From: CBDDIP01 sp965229005
Lineage (GTDB): Bacteria; Actinomycetota; Acidimicrobiia; Acidimicrobiales; Ilumatobacteraceae
Length of the DNA stretch: 64,000 nucleotides
Direction: 5' to 3'
NCBI GenBank assembly: GCA_965229005.1
Contig: CBDDIP010000002.1
Location: 2,852,001 to 2,916,000, forward strand
The notes beneath the pieces are model-generated. The model saw only the letters and a list, made by a program, of their open reading frames with translations. It ran no database searches and had not been told where the DNA came from. Made by a program: the position numbers and the translations under genes. Shown here piece after piece: positions 1 to 5,991 of this stretch. The first letter of the stretch is position 1. Every line of letters starts with the position of its first letter.

Positions 1-677
1 CCGTCTGGGAAGTAGATCACCGTGTGCACGGCGCGATCGCGGTCGGTGCTGTTCGCCTCGGCGAGGTGCACGGTGAGGCCGTGGTGGAAGGACACGCCGC
101 CCTTCGGGACGTCGACGAAGACCGGCTCGATGCCGGCCACCTCGGGGTCGCTGAGGATGTCCTCCGGCTCGCCGAAGAAGATGTTGACGAACTTGCGGAG
201 CCCGATGGTGTGCGTGCCGGGCAGGAACGCGAGTGCGCCGGAGCCGCGCGTCGAGCCCTCGAACGGGATCCATGCGGTGACGCTGGCGGTCTCCTTGATC
301 GGCCAGTACGGGTGGTCCTGGTGGGCGTCGGTGACGCGTCCGCCGGCCTGCTTGTACAGCGCCTGGTCGTGCCAGATGCGCAGTGCGTCCACGCCGAGCA
401 GCGCGCCGGCGACCTCGCCGATGCGCTGATGGAAGGTCAGCGGGCGGACGGTGTCGAAGTCCTCCCACAGGTTCATGCACTGGATGAACGACTGCTCGTA
501 GCGGCTCTTGTCGGCCAGCGTGCGATCGTCGCGCGCCGTGCGCGCCTTCACCGACGCGGTGACCTCGGTGCCGTAGTGAGCGAGCTCGTCGTCGGTGAGG
601 AGGTCGGGCACGACGACGTAACCGTCACGACGGAACGACTCGATCAACGACGGATCGATCGGCTGCTCGGTGATCAT
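1..677 (-). CDS. Phytanoyl-CoA dioxygenase family protein (C-terminus beyond the window)
   Basis: This is a probable Fe(II)/2-oxoglutarate-dependent oxygenase of the PhyH family. The reading frame starts at ATG 677 and runs off the left edge without a stop, giving about 225 residues. The metal-binding HxD motif appears as HQD at residues 119-121. The distal metal histidine is probably in FHHG near residue 199, and the following arginines (about 213-215) are where these enzymes bind 2-oxoglutarate. The N-terminal segment (FRRDGYVVVPDLL, about residues 15-27) is typical of the family. Substrate cannot be told from sequence; PhyH proteins hydroxylate acyl-CoAs, ectoine or secondary metabolites. 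The gene is divergent from the HAD gene at 781. No clear Shine-Dalgarno or -10 element precedes the ATG. Confidence 0.85.
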   Translation of the reverse strand, partial: MITEQPIDPSLIESFRRDGYVVVPDLLTDDELAHYGTEVTASVKARTARDDRTLADKSRYEQSFIQCMNLWEDFDTVRPLTFHQRIGEVAGALLGVDALRIWHDQALYKQAGGRVTDAHQDHPYWPIKETASVTAWIPFEGSTRGSGALAFLPGTHTIGLRKFVNIFFGEPEDILSDPEVAGIEPVFVDVPKGGVSFHHGLTVHLAEANSTDRDRAVHTVIYFPD

Positions 678-780
678 CAGTGGCACCCCTTCCCCTCTCC
701 GTCCCCGAGGGAAACAGTAGGCAGGGGAGTGGTGGTGGTTCGGGCTCGACGAGCGTGGCTCGTTCGGAGAGGCTGGGTCG

Positions 781-1470
781 GTGGATGACCCGCTGCTCCT
801 CGCTCAGCGATGGGCGGCGCTCATGGTCGACGTCGATGGTGTGTTGGTGGTCTCGCGCGGCGGTCGTCGTTGGGACGCCGACCTGCTTGCGGATCTCGGG
901 ATCGATCCATCGGACCTGCAGCGCGAGTTCTTCGCGCCGCACTTCCTCGACGTGGCGACCGGCCGCGCCGATCTGCATGCGCGACTCCGCGAGGTGCTGG
1001 CAACGCTTGCGCCGTCCGTCTCGGCCGAGACGCTCGTTCGCTACTGGCACGAGCACGACGCCGTGCTGGATCACCGGTTGTTGGACGACCTCGCCGTCGT
1101 TCGCGGTCTCGGCGTGCACGTGCACCTGGCGACGGTGCAGACGCACGAACGGGCGGCGTACCTGTGGGACGACCTCCGGTTGTCGAAGCGATTCGACGCG
1201 ATCCACCACTCGGCCGCTGTCGGCGCGGTGAAGCCGGATCCGTCGTACTTCGGAGCGGTGCTTGCTCGCACTGGTTTCGTCGCCCGCGAGGTGGTGCTCA
1301 TCGACGACAGCGCGGACAACGTCGTTGCGGCGCTCTCGGCCGGGTGGAGCGCAGTCCGGTGGCGCCCGGGGGAGAGACTGGCTGACGCGCTCGAGGCTGC
1401 GCTCGGCTCGGGACCTCTCAGCGCGACGTCGAGCCCGTCCGGCGGAGCTGATCGACCCACACCTTCGTGA
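781..1470 (+). CDS. HAD-superfamily hydrolase
   Basis: A 229-residue cytoplasmic phosphatase-like protein. HAD motif I (DVDGV, residues 17-21) carries the nucleophile aspartate. A threonine in the LATVQTH stretch (about 117-123) fits motif II, the lysine of VKPDPS (151) fits motif III, and LIDDSADN (about 173-180) fits motif IV. The small cap region lies between motifs I and II, as in the phosphoglycolate phosphatase and beta-phosphoglucomutase type. The start is a GTG; an internal ATG at 823 would give MVDVDG and also keep motif I, so the N-terminus is uncertain. Substrate is unknown. The last 53 bases overlap the 3' end of an opposing membrane-protein gene. Confidence 0.85.
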   Translation: MDDPLLLAQRWAALMVDVDGVLVVSRGGRRWDADLLADLGIDPSDLQREFFAPHFLDVATGRADLHARLREVLATLAPSVSAETLVRYWHEHDAVLDHRLLDDLAVVRGLGVHVHLATVQTHERAAYLWDDLRLSKRFDAIHHSAAVGAVKPDPSYFGAVLARTGFVAREVVLIDDSADNVVAALSAGWSAVRWRPGERLADALEAALGSGPLSATSSPSGGADRPTPS

Positions 1471-1708
1471 TGGGGCGACGACGCCAGGCTCGCAGCGCCA
1501 GTCCGAACATCAGCGCGCTGAGCACGACGGAGATGACGTCGGTGGCGGTCAGGTCGATGTCGGGATCGCCGACCACGACGATCACACGAGCGATCGACGC
1601 GATGCCGATCACGCCGGCGACGACCATGGCGAGGATGACCGGTCGCGGCTTGAGGACGGCGACGAGATCGAGCCGCTGGAGGAACGAGAGCTGAGGGCCG
1701 GCGGGCAT
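1418..1708 (-). CDS. Small two-helix membrane protein
   Basis: A 96-residue protein with two hydrophobic segments, about residues 22-45 and 56-72, followed by a basic tail containing RAWRRR. I do not recognise a named family. Third codon positions are GC-rich, which supports coding. The gene is convergent with the HAD hydrolase and overlaps its end by 53 bases. Function is unknown; the helix-loop-helix layout resembles many short actinobacterial integral membrane proteins. Confidence 0.6.
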   Translation of the reverse strand: MPAGPQLSFLQRLDLVAVLKPRPVILAMVVAGVIGIASIARVIVVVGDPDIDLTATDVISVVLSALMFGLALRAWRRRPITKVWVDQLRRTGSTSR

Positions 1709-1768
1709 GTGGAGATTCTCGCAACGCGCAGCGACGGATCGCCAAACGACGTGGCTGCGCGTGGCAGG

Positions 1769-1786
1769 CTTTCGTCATGACGAAAG
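1769..1786. promoter_or_regulatory. Perfect 18-bp palindrome over a start codon
   Basis: CTTTCGTCATGACGAAAG is its own reverse complement, and its central ATG is the start codon of the zinc-finger gene at 1777. A closely related palindrome lies just past that gene (2168-2187). Either an operator or a mRNA hairpin covering the start codon would fit. Confidence 0.6.
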
Positions 1787-2142
1787 ATGACCCGGGCGAT
1801 GGGGAAGGGGAGCGACGGTCGAGGTGCCGATGGTGCCGCCGCGTGCTCCCCGAGCAGACGATCGGCCGGCCCCGTCAGTTCTGCAGTCAGGCGTGTCGAC
1901 AGTGGGACTGGGTCGGCAGACAGCGGGCGCACGATCTGCAGTTGAGTGACGACGAGTTGATCGTCGCCAAGCGCGAGCTCGACGGTTTGCACGATCAGCT
2001 CTACGTCTTGGCGTGCGCGGTGAACGACGCAGAACGCGACCTCGCCTCGGCCGGAGCGAAGGCGACCGCCGGCGAGTTGCGCGAGGTCCTCGACTGGCTG
2101 CTCGAAGCAGCGCGCCCGCTGCGCGACCGCGAGCTCGCTTGA
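1777..2142 (+). CDS. Small zinc-finger protein with helical C-terminus
   Basis: A 121-residue protein. CxxC at residues 17-20 and CxxxC at 36-40 form a likely zinc knuckle (RCRWC ... QFCSQAC). The rest (about 55-118) is predicted helical and rich in Leu, Glu and Arg. Short proteins of this layout are common in actinobacteria, but I know of no assigned function; nucleic-acid or protein binding would be inference. The ATG sits at the exact centre of an 18-bp palindrome and lacks an upstream Shine-Dalgarno sequence. A related palindrome follows the stop codon by 25 bases. Confidence 0.75.
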   Translation: MTKDDPGDGEGERRSRCRWCRRVLPEQTIGRPRQFCSQACRQWDWVGRQRAHDLQLSDDELIVAKRELDGLHDQLYVLACAVNDAERDLASAGAKATAGELREVLDWLLEAARPLRDRELA

Positions 2143-2167
2143 GTTGGCGGCCGGGGGCCCGACCGGC

Positions 2168-2187
2168 ACTTTCGTCATGACGTAAGT
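2168..2187. promoter_or_regulatory. Second copy of the TTTCGTCATGACG palindrome
   Basis: ACTTTCGTCATGACGTAAGT is symmetric at nine of ten base pairs and shares 14 consecutive bases (CTTTCGTCATGACG) with the palindrome at 1769-1786. It lies 25 bases beyond the zinc-finger gene, so the gene is bracketed by two copies. Confidence 0.55.
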
Positions 2188-2344
2188 ACCGGATGGGTGA
2201 GTGGTGCGGGGGATCAGACCCCGATCGACCGAATTCGGGGCCCGGCCAGGTCGCCCAGCGGAAACTGGATGTCGGAGACGCGGCAGAGCCGCGCGACAGA
2301 CATCCAGTTGGCGCCATTCATCCCGGCACCGCTGCGAAGTCGGA

Positions 2345-2389
2345 TCTCGTTGCATCTGACGACCGATGATGTCGTCCAACGCAACGAGA
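2345..2389. repeat. Two-tier inverted repeat in a 416-base gap
   Basis: TCTCGTTGC (2345-2353) pairs with GCAACGAGA (2381-2389). Inside it GACGAC (2358-2363) pairs with GTCGTC (2371-2376), with a symmetric 4/4 internal loop and a 7-base apical loop. The gap 2143-2558 holds this hairpin and the palindrome at 2168, and no convincing gene. It could be the upstream terminator or a leader structure for the lipoprotein at 2559. No T-run follows on either strand. Confidence 0.4.
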
Positions 2390-2558
2390 ACGCCGAACCA
2401 TCAACCCGCCGTACGCCTTCCCAGCTCCTGCCACATCGCCCATAATCATCGTTATGTCAGAAACCTGATGAAGGCGGGCGGGAGGGACGTGACGCTCAGC
2501 GTTCTCCCCTGGTCGCTGGAGGTGGAACCGCTGCGCTCCATCCGTCGTCCAAGGTCGC

Positions 2559-3269
2559 ATGCGGGTTGCGTCGAAGGTTCTGGTCGCCGGGCTGTTCGTC
2601 GCCGGCTGCACCTCCGCGGTTGACCGACCGCAGGCTCAGCCCGATCCGACGTTCGCGACGCCGGTGACCGTGCCGCCGACGGCTCAGCCGCGGACCTCCG
2701 AGGCGGCGCCGGTGTTCGAAGTCATGAAGGAGTGCCCGGTGAGCTCGTTGACGACCGTGGTCGCCATCGTCGAGGTCTCCCCTGCCGGCACGTTCGAGGA
2801 CGTGCACATGTCGGAGTCGGATCGCTCCCTGCTCGCCGACGTCCGTGTGGACCGGGTGGTGTGGGCCCGTCCTGAGGTGGATGTGGTCGAGGGCGATCCG
2901 CTCATCGGGATGTTCTACCTCGATGACACGGTGCGGCAGGACGCCGAGATCGACGACTGGTTGGCCGGCGGCGCACCGCGGCTGGTGACGCTCTACCCGA
3001 CGAGCTTCCGCCAGTTCGCGGCACCGTTCGAGCTGTGGCCGATCAGCGGGATCGGCTCGTCGACGCTTGACTTCCGTGGCACCTGCGTGCAGGACCGCTT
3101 CGCGCAGCTGGCGGCGCTGGCCCAGCGGCCGGCTGAGCTCGACCTCTACGTGGAGCTCCTCACCGAGCACGAGGCGTGGCTCGAGTGCGGTCGGAGCTCG
3201 ACCAGCTGCGTCCCCGGGCCGGTGCTGGCCGTCGGCTTCGCCATCGACGAGTCGCTTCCGGGGATGTGA
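2559..3269 (+). CDS. Secreted lipoprotein of unknown function
   Basis: A 236-residue precursor with a short basic start, a hydrophobic segment and a lipobox VAGC with the acceptor cysteine at residue 17, so it is likely anchored outside the membrane. A Pro/Thr/Gln-rich linker (about 20-50) precedes a folded domain with cysteines at about 59, 176, 211, 217 and the phrase DVRVDRVVWARPEVDVVEGDP, which reads like a beta-rich domain. I do not recognise the family. Three lipoproteins with similar architecture but no obvious homology to this one occur elsewhere in the window (4063, 8528, 48508). Confidence 0.75.
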   Translation: MRVASKVLVAGLFVAGCTSAVDRPQAQPDPTFATPVTVPPTAQPRTSEAAPVFEVMKECPVSSLTTVVAIVEVSPAGTFEDVHMSESDRSLLADVRVDRVVWARPEVDVVEGDPLIGMFYLDDTVRQDAEIDDWLAGGAPRLVTLYPTSFRQFAAPFELWPISGIGSSTLDFRGTCVQDRFAQLAALAQRPAELDLYVELLTEHEAWLECGRSSTSCVPGPVLAVGFAIDESLPGM

Positions 3270-3355
3270 GATCGTCCGTCGGCGGGCCGAGCACGCTCAG
3301 CGGAGCAGCCCTGCTCGCATGCGCATCAGACGGTTGATCTGGGCAAGAGTTCTGC

Positions 3356-4006
3356 ATGCCGATCGACGGGGAGCTCGTCACCGAGACGCTGGCCCACGGT
3401 GGAGGGCGTCAGGTCACGGTGTACGTCCCTGCTGCTTCGCCCGAGGTGATCGTCTACGCCGGCGACGGTCAGCTGATCTCGTCGTGGGGGCCGTCGCTCG
3501 AAGGGTCCGACGTCCCGCCGACGATGATCGTCGGAGTCCACCGGGTGGCCGACGAGACGCTGCGGCTCTACGAGTACTCCCCCGGCTTCGATCCTGAACG
3601 GTTCGCAGCGCACGAGCAGTTCATCGTCGAGGACGTCCGCCGTTGGGTTGGTGACCGGTTCGGCGTCGAGCTTCCGGCCGAACGGACCGTTGTGCTCGGT
3701 GTGTCTGCCGGCGGGGAGCTGGCCCTCGCTCTCGGCCTTCGCCACCCGGACGTATATGGCGCGATCCTGTGCGCCTCCCCCGGCGGCGGCTATCGGCCGC
3801 CCGAGAGGATGCCGAGGCCGCTCCCCCGCACGTACCTCGTCGCCGGCACGCTCGAGCCGTTCTTCCTCGAGAACGCCACTCGCTGGGCAACGGCGTTGCG
3901 CGATGCGGGCGCCGACGTCGTGATGACCGAACGCGTCGGATCGCATGGCGACCCCTTCTGGCGAGACGAGCTGCCGCTCATGCTGACGTGGGCCGTCGGG
4001 CGGTAA
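3356..4006 (+). CDS. Alpha/beta-hydrolase, putative esterase D type
   Basis: A 216-residue cytoplasmic protein of the putative esterase (esterase D / enterochelin esterase-like) family. The nucleophile elbow is GVSAGG with serine 117. A histidine in GSHGD (197) is in place for the triad, and the acid is probably in the segment around LVAGTLEP (161-168). There is no signal peptide. It is shorter than most family members (about 250-300 residues), with little cap. Substrate is unknown. The gene starts 86 bases after the upstream lipoprotein and may be cotranscribed. Confidence 0.8.
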   Translation: MPIDGELVTETLAHGGGRQVTVYVPAASPEVIVYAGDGQLISSWGPSLEGSDVPPTMIVGVHRVADETLRLYEYSPGFDPERFAAHEQFIVEDVRRWVGDRFGVELPAERTVVLGVSAGGELALALGLRHPDVYGAILCASPGGGYRPPERMPRPLPRTYLVAGTLEPFFLENATRWATALRDAGADVVMTERVGSHGDPFWRDELPLMLTWAVGR

Positions 4007-4048
4007 GACGCGTGCGGTGTGCGCACAGGGGCGCTGCGACGGGGCGGA

Positions 4049-4054
4049 TAGGGT
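4049..4054 (+). promoter_or_regulatory. -10 element TAGGGT
   Basis: TAGGGT ends 8 bases before the ATG at 4063. A GGAGG at 4057-4061 is too close to the ATG for a normal Shine-Dalgarno. Confidence 0.4.
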
Positions 4055-4062
4055 CCGGAGGT

Positions 4063-4470
4063 ATGCGCATCGTGGCGGTGTCGATGGCGATCCTGCTTGC
4101 GCTGAGCGCTTGTTCGGATGACGGGCGCGGGGCGGTCGGTCCGCTCGGCGGCGGCAACCCGCTCGCTCCGGCGAGCAAGGACGAGATCGACAAGGCCGTT
4201 GCTGCGTTTCAGCCAGGGGCCGCCGCTGACCACGTCGACCGATCGGCACTTGATTCGTTGACCGCCGATCGACGCTCCGAGTTCGCCCCCACGGAAGCCG
4301 AACTCGTCGGCCTGCTGCCGTCACCCGATGGGTTCGGCTCGTTCCGACTTGCGAACCTACAAGTCGACGACCCGAATGGAGACGGCCGGATCGGCGAGTT
4401 CTGGTACCCGCCGCGAGTGCTGCGGCAGGAGTGCGCGGCCAACCGGTGCAACGGTGACGTCGTTCGGTGA
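4063..4470 (+). CDS. Lipoprotein, probably truncated at its C-terminus
   Basis: A 135-residue precursor with a lipobox LSAC (cysteine 17) after a clear hydrophobic signal. The mature part contains a DPNGDGRIGEFWYPP stretch, which resembles an EF-hand-like or dockerin-like calcium loop only superficially. The final 25 or so residues (RVLRQECAANRCNGDVVR) look unlike the rest. Immediately after, in another frame, sequence characteristic of a 13E12-type HNH protein begins. I infer that a deletion or recombination fused the front of a lipoprotein gene to the back of an HNH gene, so the natural C-terminus is probably lost. Confidence 0.6.
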   Translation: MRIVAVSMAILLALSACSDDGRGAVGPLGGGNPLAPASKDEIDKAVAAFQPGAAADHVDRSALDSLTADRRSEFAPTEAELVGLLPSPDGFGSFRLANLQVDDPNGDGRIGEFWYPPRVLRQECAANRCNGDVVR

Positions 4471-4474
4471 GCAG

Positions 4475-4894
4475 ATGACGGCGATGGAGTTCATCCAGAT
4501 GTGCTGTGACGCGAACGTCCACGACGCCCTCCAGGATGCTGAGGGCGAGGTGCTCAACCTCGGTCGCGCTGTCCGCACCGCAACGCGTGCGCAGCGGCTG
4601 GCGCTGGCAGTCAGAGACCTGCGATGTCGATGGCCAGGCTGCGAGCTACCGCCCGGTTGGTGCGACGCGCACCACATCATCGAATGGGATCCGGGCGGAC
4701 TCACCGACCTCATCAACCTGGTGCTCCTCTGCAGGCATCACCACACCTGCACCCACCTCCCCGGCTACTCCATCAGCGGCGACGCCACACGCCTCGTGAT
4801 CAGCCTCCCCGATGGCCGCACGCTCGTCTCCGAACCGCCACGTCCCGACAGCGCACCGCGGGCGGCATCGCTCTTCGACGAGGTGATGGTCTGA
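4475..4894 (+). pseudogene. 5'-truncated DUF222/13E12-type HNH endonuclease fragment
   Basis: About 140 residues equivalent to the C-terminal third of a DUF222-HNH protein. Visible are the linker phrase LNLGRAVRTATRAQRLALAV, the zinc/HNH cysteines in CRWPGCELPPGWCDAHH, and LVLLCRHHH. The full-length relative at 46061-47416 has 451 residues, so the N-terminal DUF222 domain is missing. Recognisable homology may extend upstream to about 4420, inside the lipoprotein gene. A short protein could be made from ATG 4475 or GTG 4454, but the likely reading is a decaying remnant. The HNH core residues look intact. Confidence 0.75.
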
Positions 4895-4988
4895 TGCTGA
4901 GACGACCTGATGTTTCACGGTTCTCCCCAGTTCGCACACAGGTAGTTGGCACTGACGATCCACAGGCACGGTGGTGCACAGTGGACGC

Positions 4989-5291
4989 ATGAACACGTTC
5001 CGGCCACTCCCCCGCCACCCCGCCTGGCGCCGCCGGCGGACCACCCTCGAACAGCCCGATCGTCGGGCGCTCGAGCGTTCCGGTTGGCGCACGCTGCTCG
5101 ACTACTCCGAGAACCACGTCCGCGACCACAACGGCCGGCTGCTGTCGGTGCAGCCGCGCTGGATCGCGGAGGCCGAGCGTGTGCGCGGCGAGGTACTCGT
5201 TGCAACTGCAACAGCCACGACCATCGACGACGCCTGGGCCAAGCTGCGTCAGGCAGTGCGCGAGCGCGAGGTGGTCCGCAGCGCTGGGTGA
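4989..5291 (+). CDS. Short basic hypothetical protein
   Basis: A 100-residue Arg-rich protein, likely soluble and helical. I chose ATG 4989; an upstream in-frame GTG at 4971 would add six residues. The hexamer CACAGT ends 6 bases before the ATG and resembles the TACAGT elements seen at leaderless genes in this window. Third codon positions are strongly GC-rich throughout, which supports real coding. Family is not recognised. Confidence 0.55.
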   Translation: MNTFRPLPRHPAWRRRRTTLEQPDRRALERSGWRTLLDYSENHVRDHNGRLLSVQPRWIAEAERVRGEVLVATATATTIDDAWAKLRQAVREREVVRSAG

Positions 5292-5347
5292 CGTCGAGGT
5301 GAATCGCGCGGTCGCTGGGCGGCGCGGGTCGCTGGGTGGCGGCGGGG

Positions 5348-5908
5348 TCAGCCGGCGCCGTGGGCGATGCCGATGACCATGGCGTCTTCGGCGAACCGGG
5401 CAGCCATCGCCGCGCGCTGATCACGCGTGGCGCCCATCAGGGCGCCGAGGCGGTCGACGACGGCGCGACCGGGGATGTCGAGGTGCATCGCCAGCACGTC
5501 GATGTCGTCCTTGCGAAGGTCGACGACCATCGAGTGCGACTCGCCGCGCAGCATGCGGACCAGCCGGAGGTACGCCGCGAGCAGTTCGCTCTCGTTGCCC
5601 ATGGTGAACTCGGCACGCGCGCCACGCGTGGACACGGCACCGTCGTTGACGACGATCGGGGTGCGCGACGGCAGGATCTCACCGAGGTCGACGCCATAGA
5701 GCTCGACGACACGCTCGACGACCTCCGAGTCCAACGGGTGCTTGCCCGACTCGAGCGCCTTGAGCTGCGAGCGGTCCAGCGAACCCCCACTGCCCTTGGC
5801 GATGGCGCGCAGGGAGAGGTGACGGCGACGCCGCGCCCCACTCAGCAGTTCCGCAAGACGCGTGGCGAACAAGTCCCCCACTTCGTCCAGCGCCCGGTTG
5901 TCGACCAT
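5348..5908 (-). CDS. HTH protein, short paralogue of the 809-residue protein next to it
   Basis: A 186-residue protein with an XRE-like helix-turn-helix at about residues 12-75 (FATRLAELL ... LSLRAIA ... LKALESG) and a conserved second module (about 100-170: ELLAAYLRLVR, VDLRKDDIDVLA, RLGALMGATR). It aligns along its whole length with residues 15-185 of the long protein encoded just upstream. It stops in a short hydrophobic run (AMVIGIAHGAG) exactly where the long protein has its membrane-like segment. GGGAGG lies 6 bases before ATG 5908 and fixes the start. Its own promoter repeats the layout found upstream of the long gene. It is probably a DNA-binding regulator; the target is unknown. Confidence 0.8.
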   Translation of the reverse strand: MVDNRALDEVGDLFATRLAELLSGARRRRHLSLRAIAKGSGGSLDRSQLKALESGKHPLDSEVVERVVELYGVDLGEILPSRTPIVVNDGAVSTRGARAEFTMGNESELLAAYLRLVRMLRGESHSMVVDLRKDDIDVLAMHLDIPGRAVVDRLGALMGATRDQRAAMAARFAEDAMVIGIAHGAG

Positions 5909-5930
5909 GAGACGCCTCCCGTCTGCCTCC

Positions 5931-5959
5931 CCTATCGGCACGTTTCCGGCATCACACAA
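5931..5959 (-). promoter_or_regulatory. Promoter of the short HTH gene
   Basis: Read on the minus strand, TTGTGT (-35) and GATAGG (-10) are 17 bases apart. The flanking words CCCTTGT and ACGTGCCGAT occur at the same spacing in front of the long paralogue. Confidence 0.5.
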
Positions 5960-5991
5960 GGGGAAATGTTGCTGGCCCGTCGAGCCAGGGT

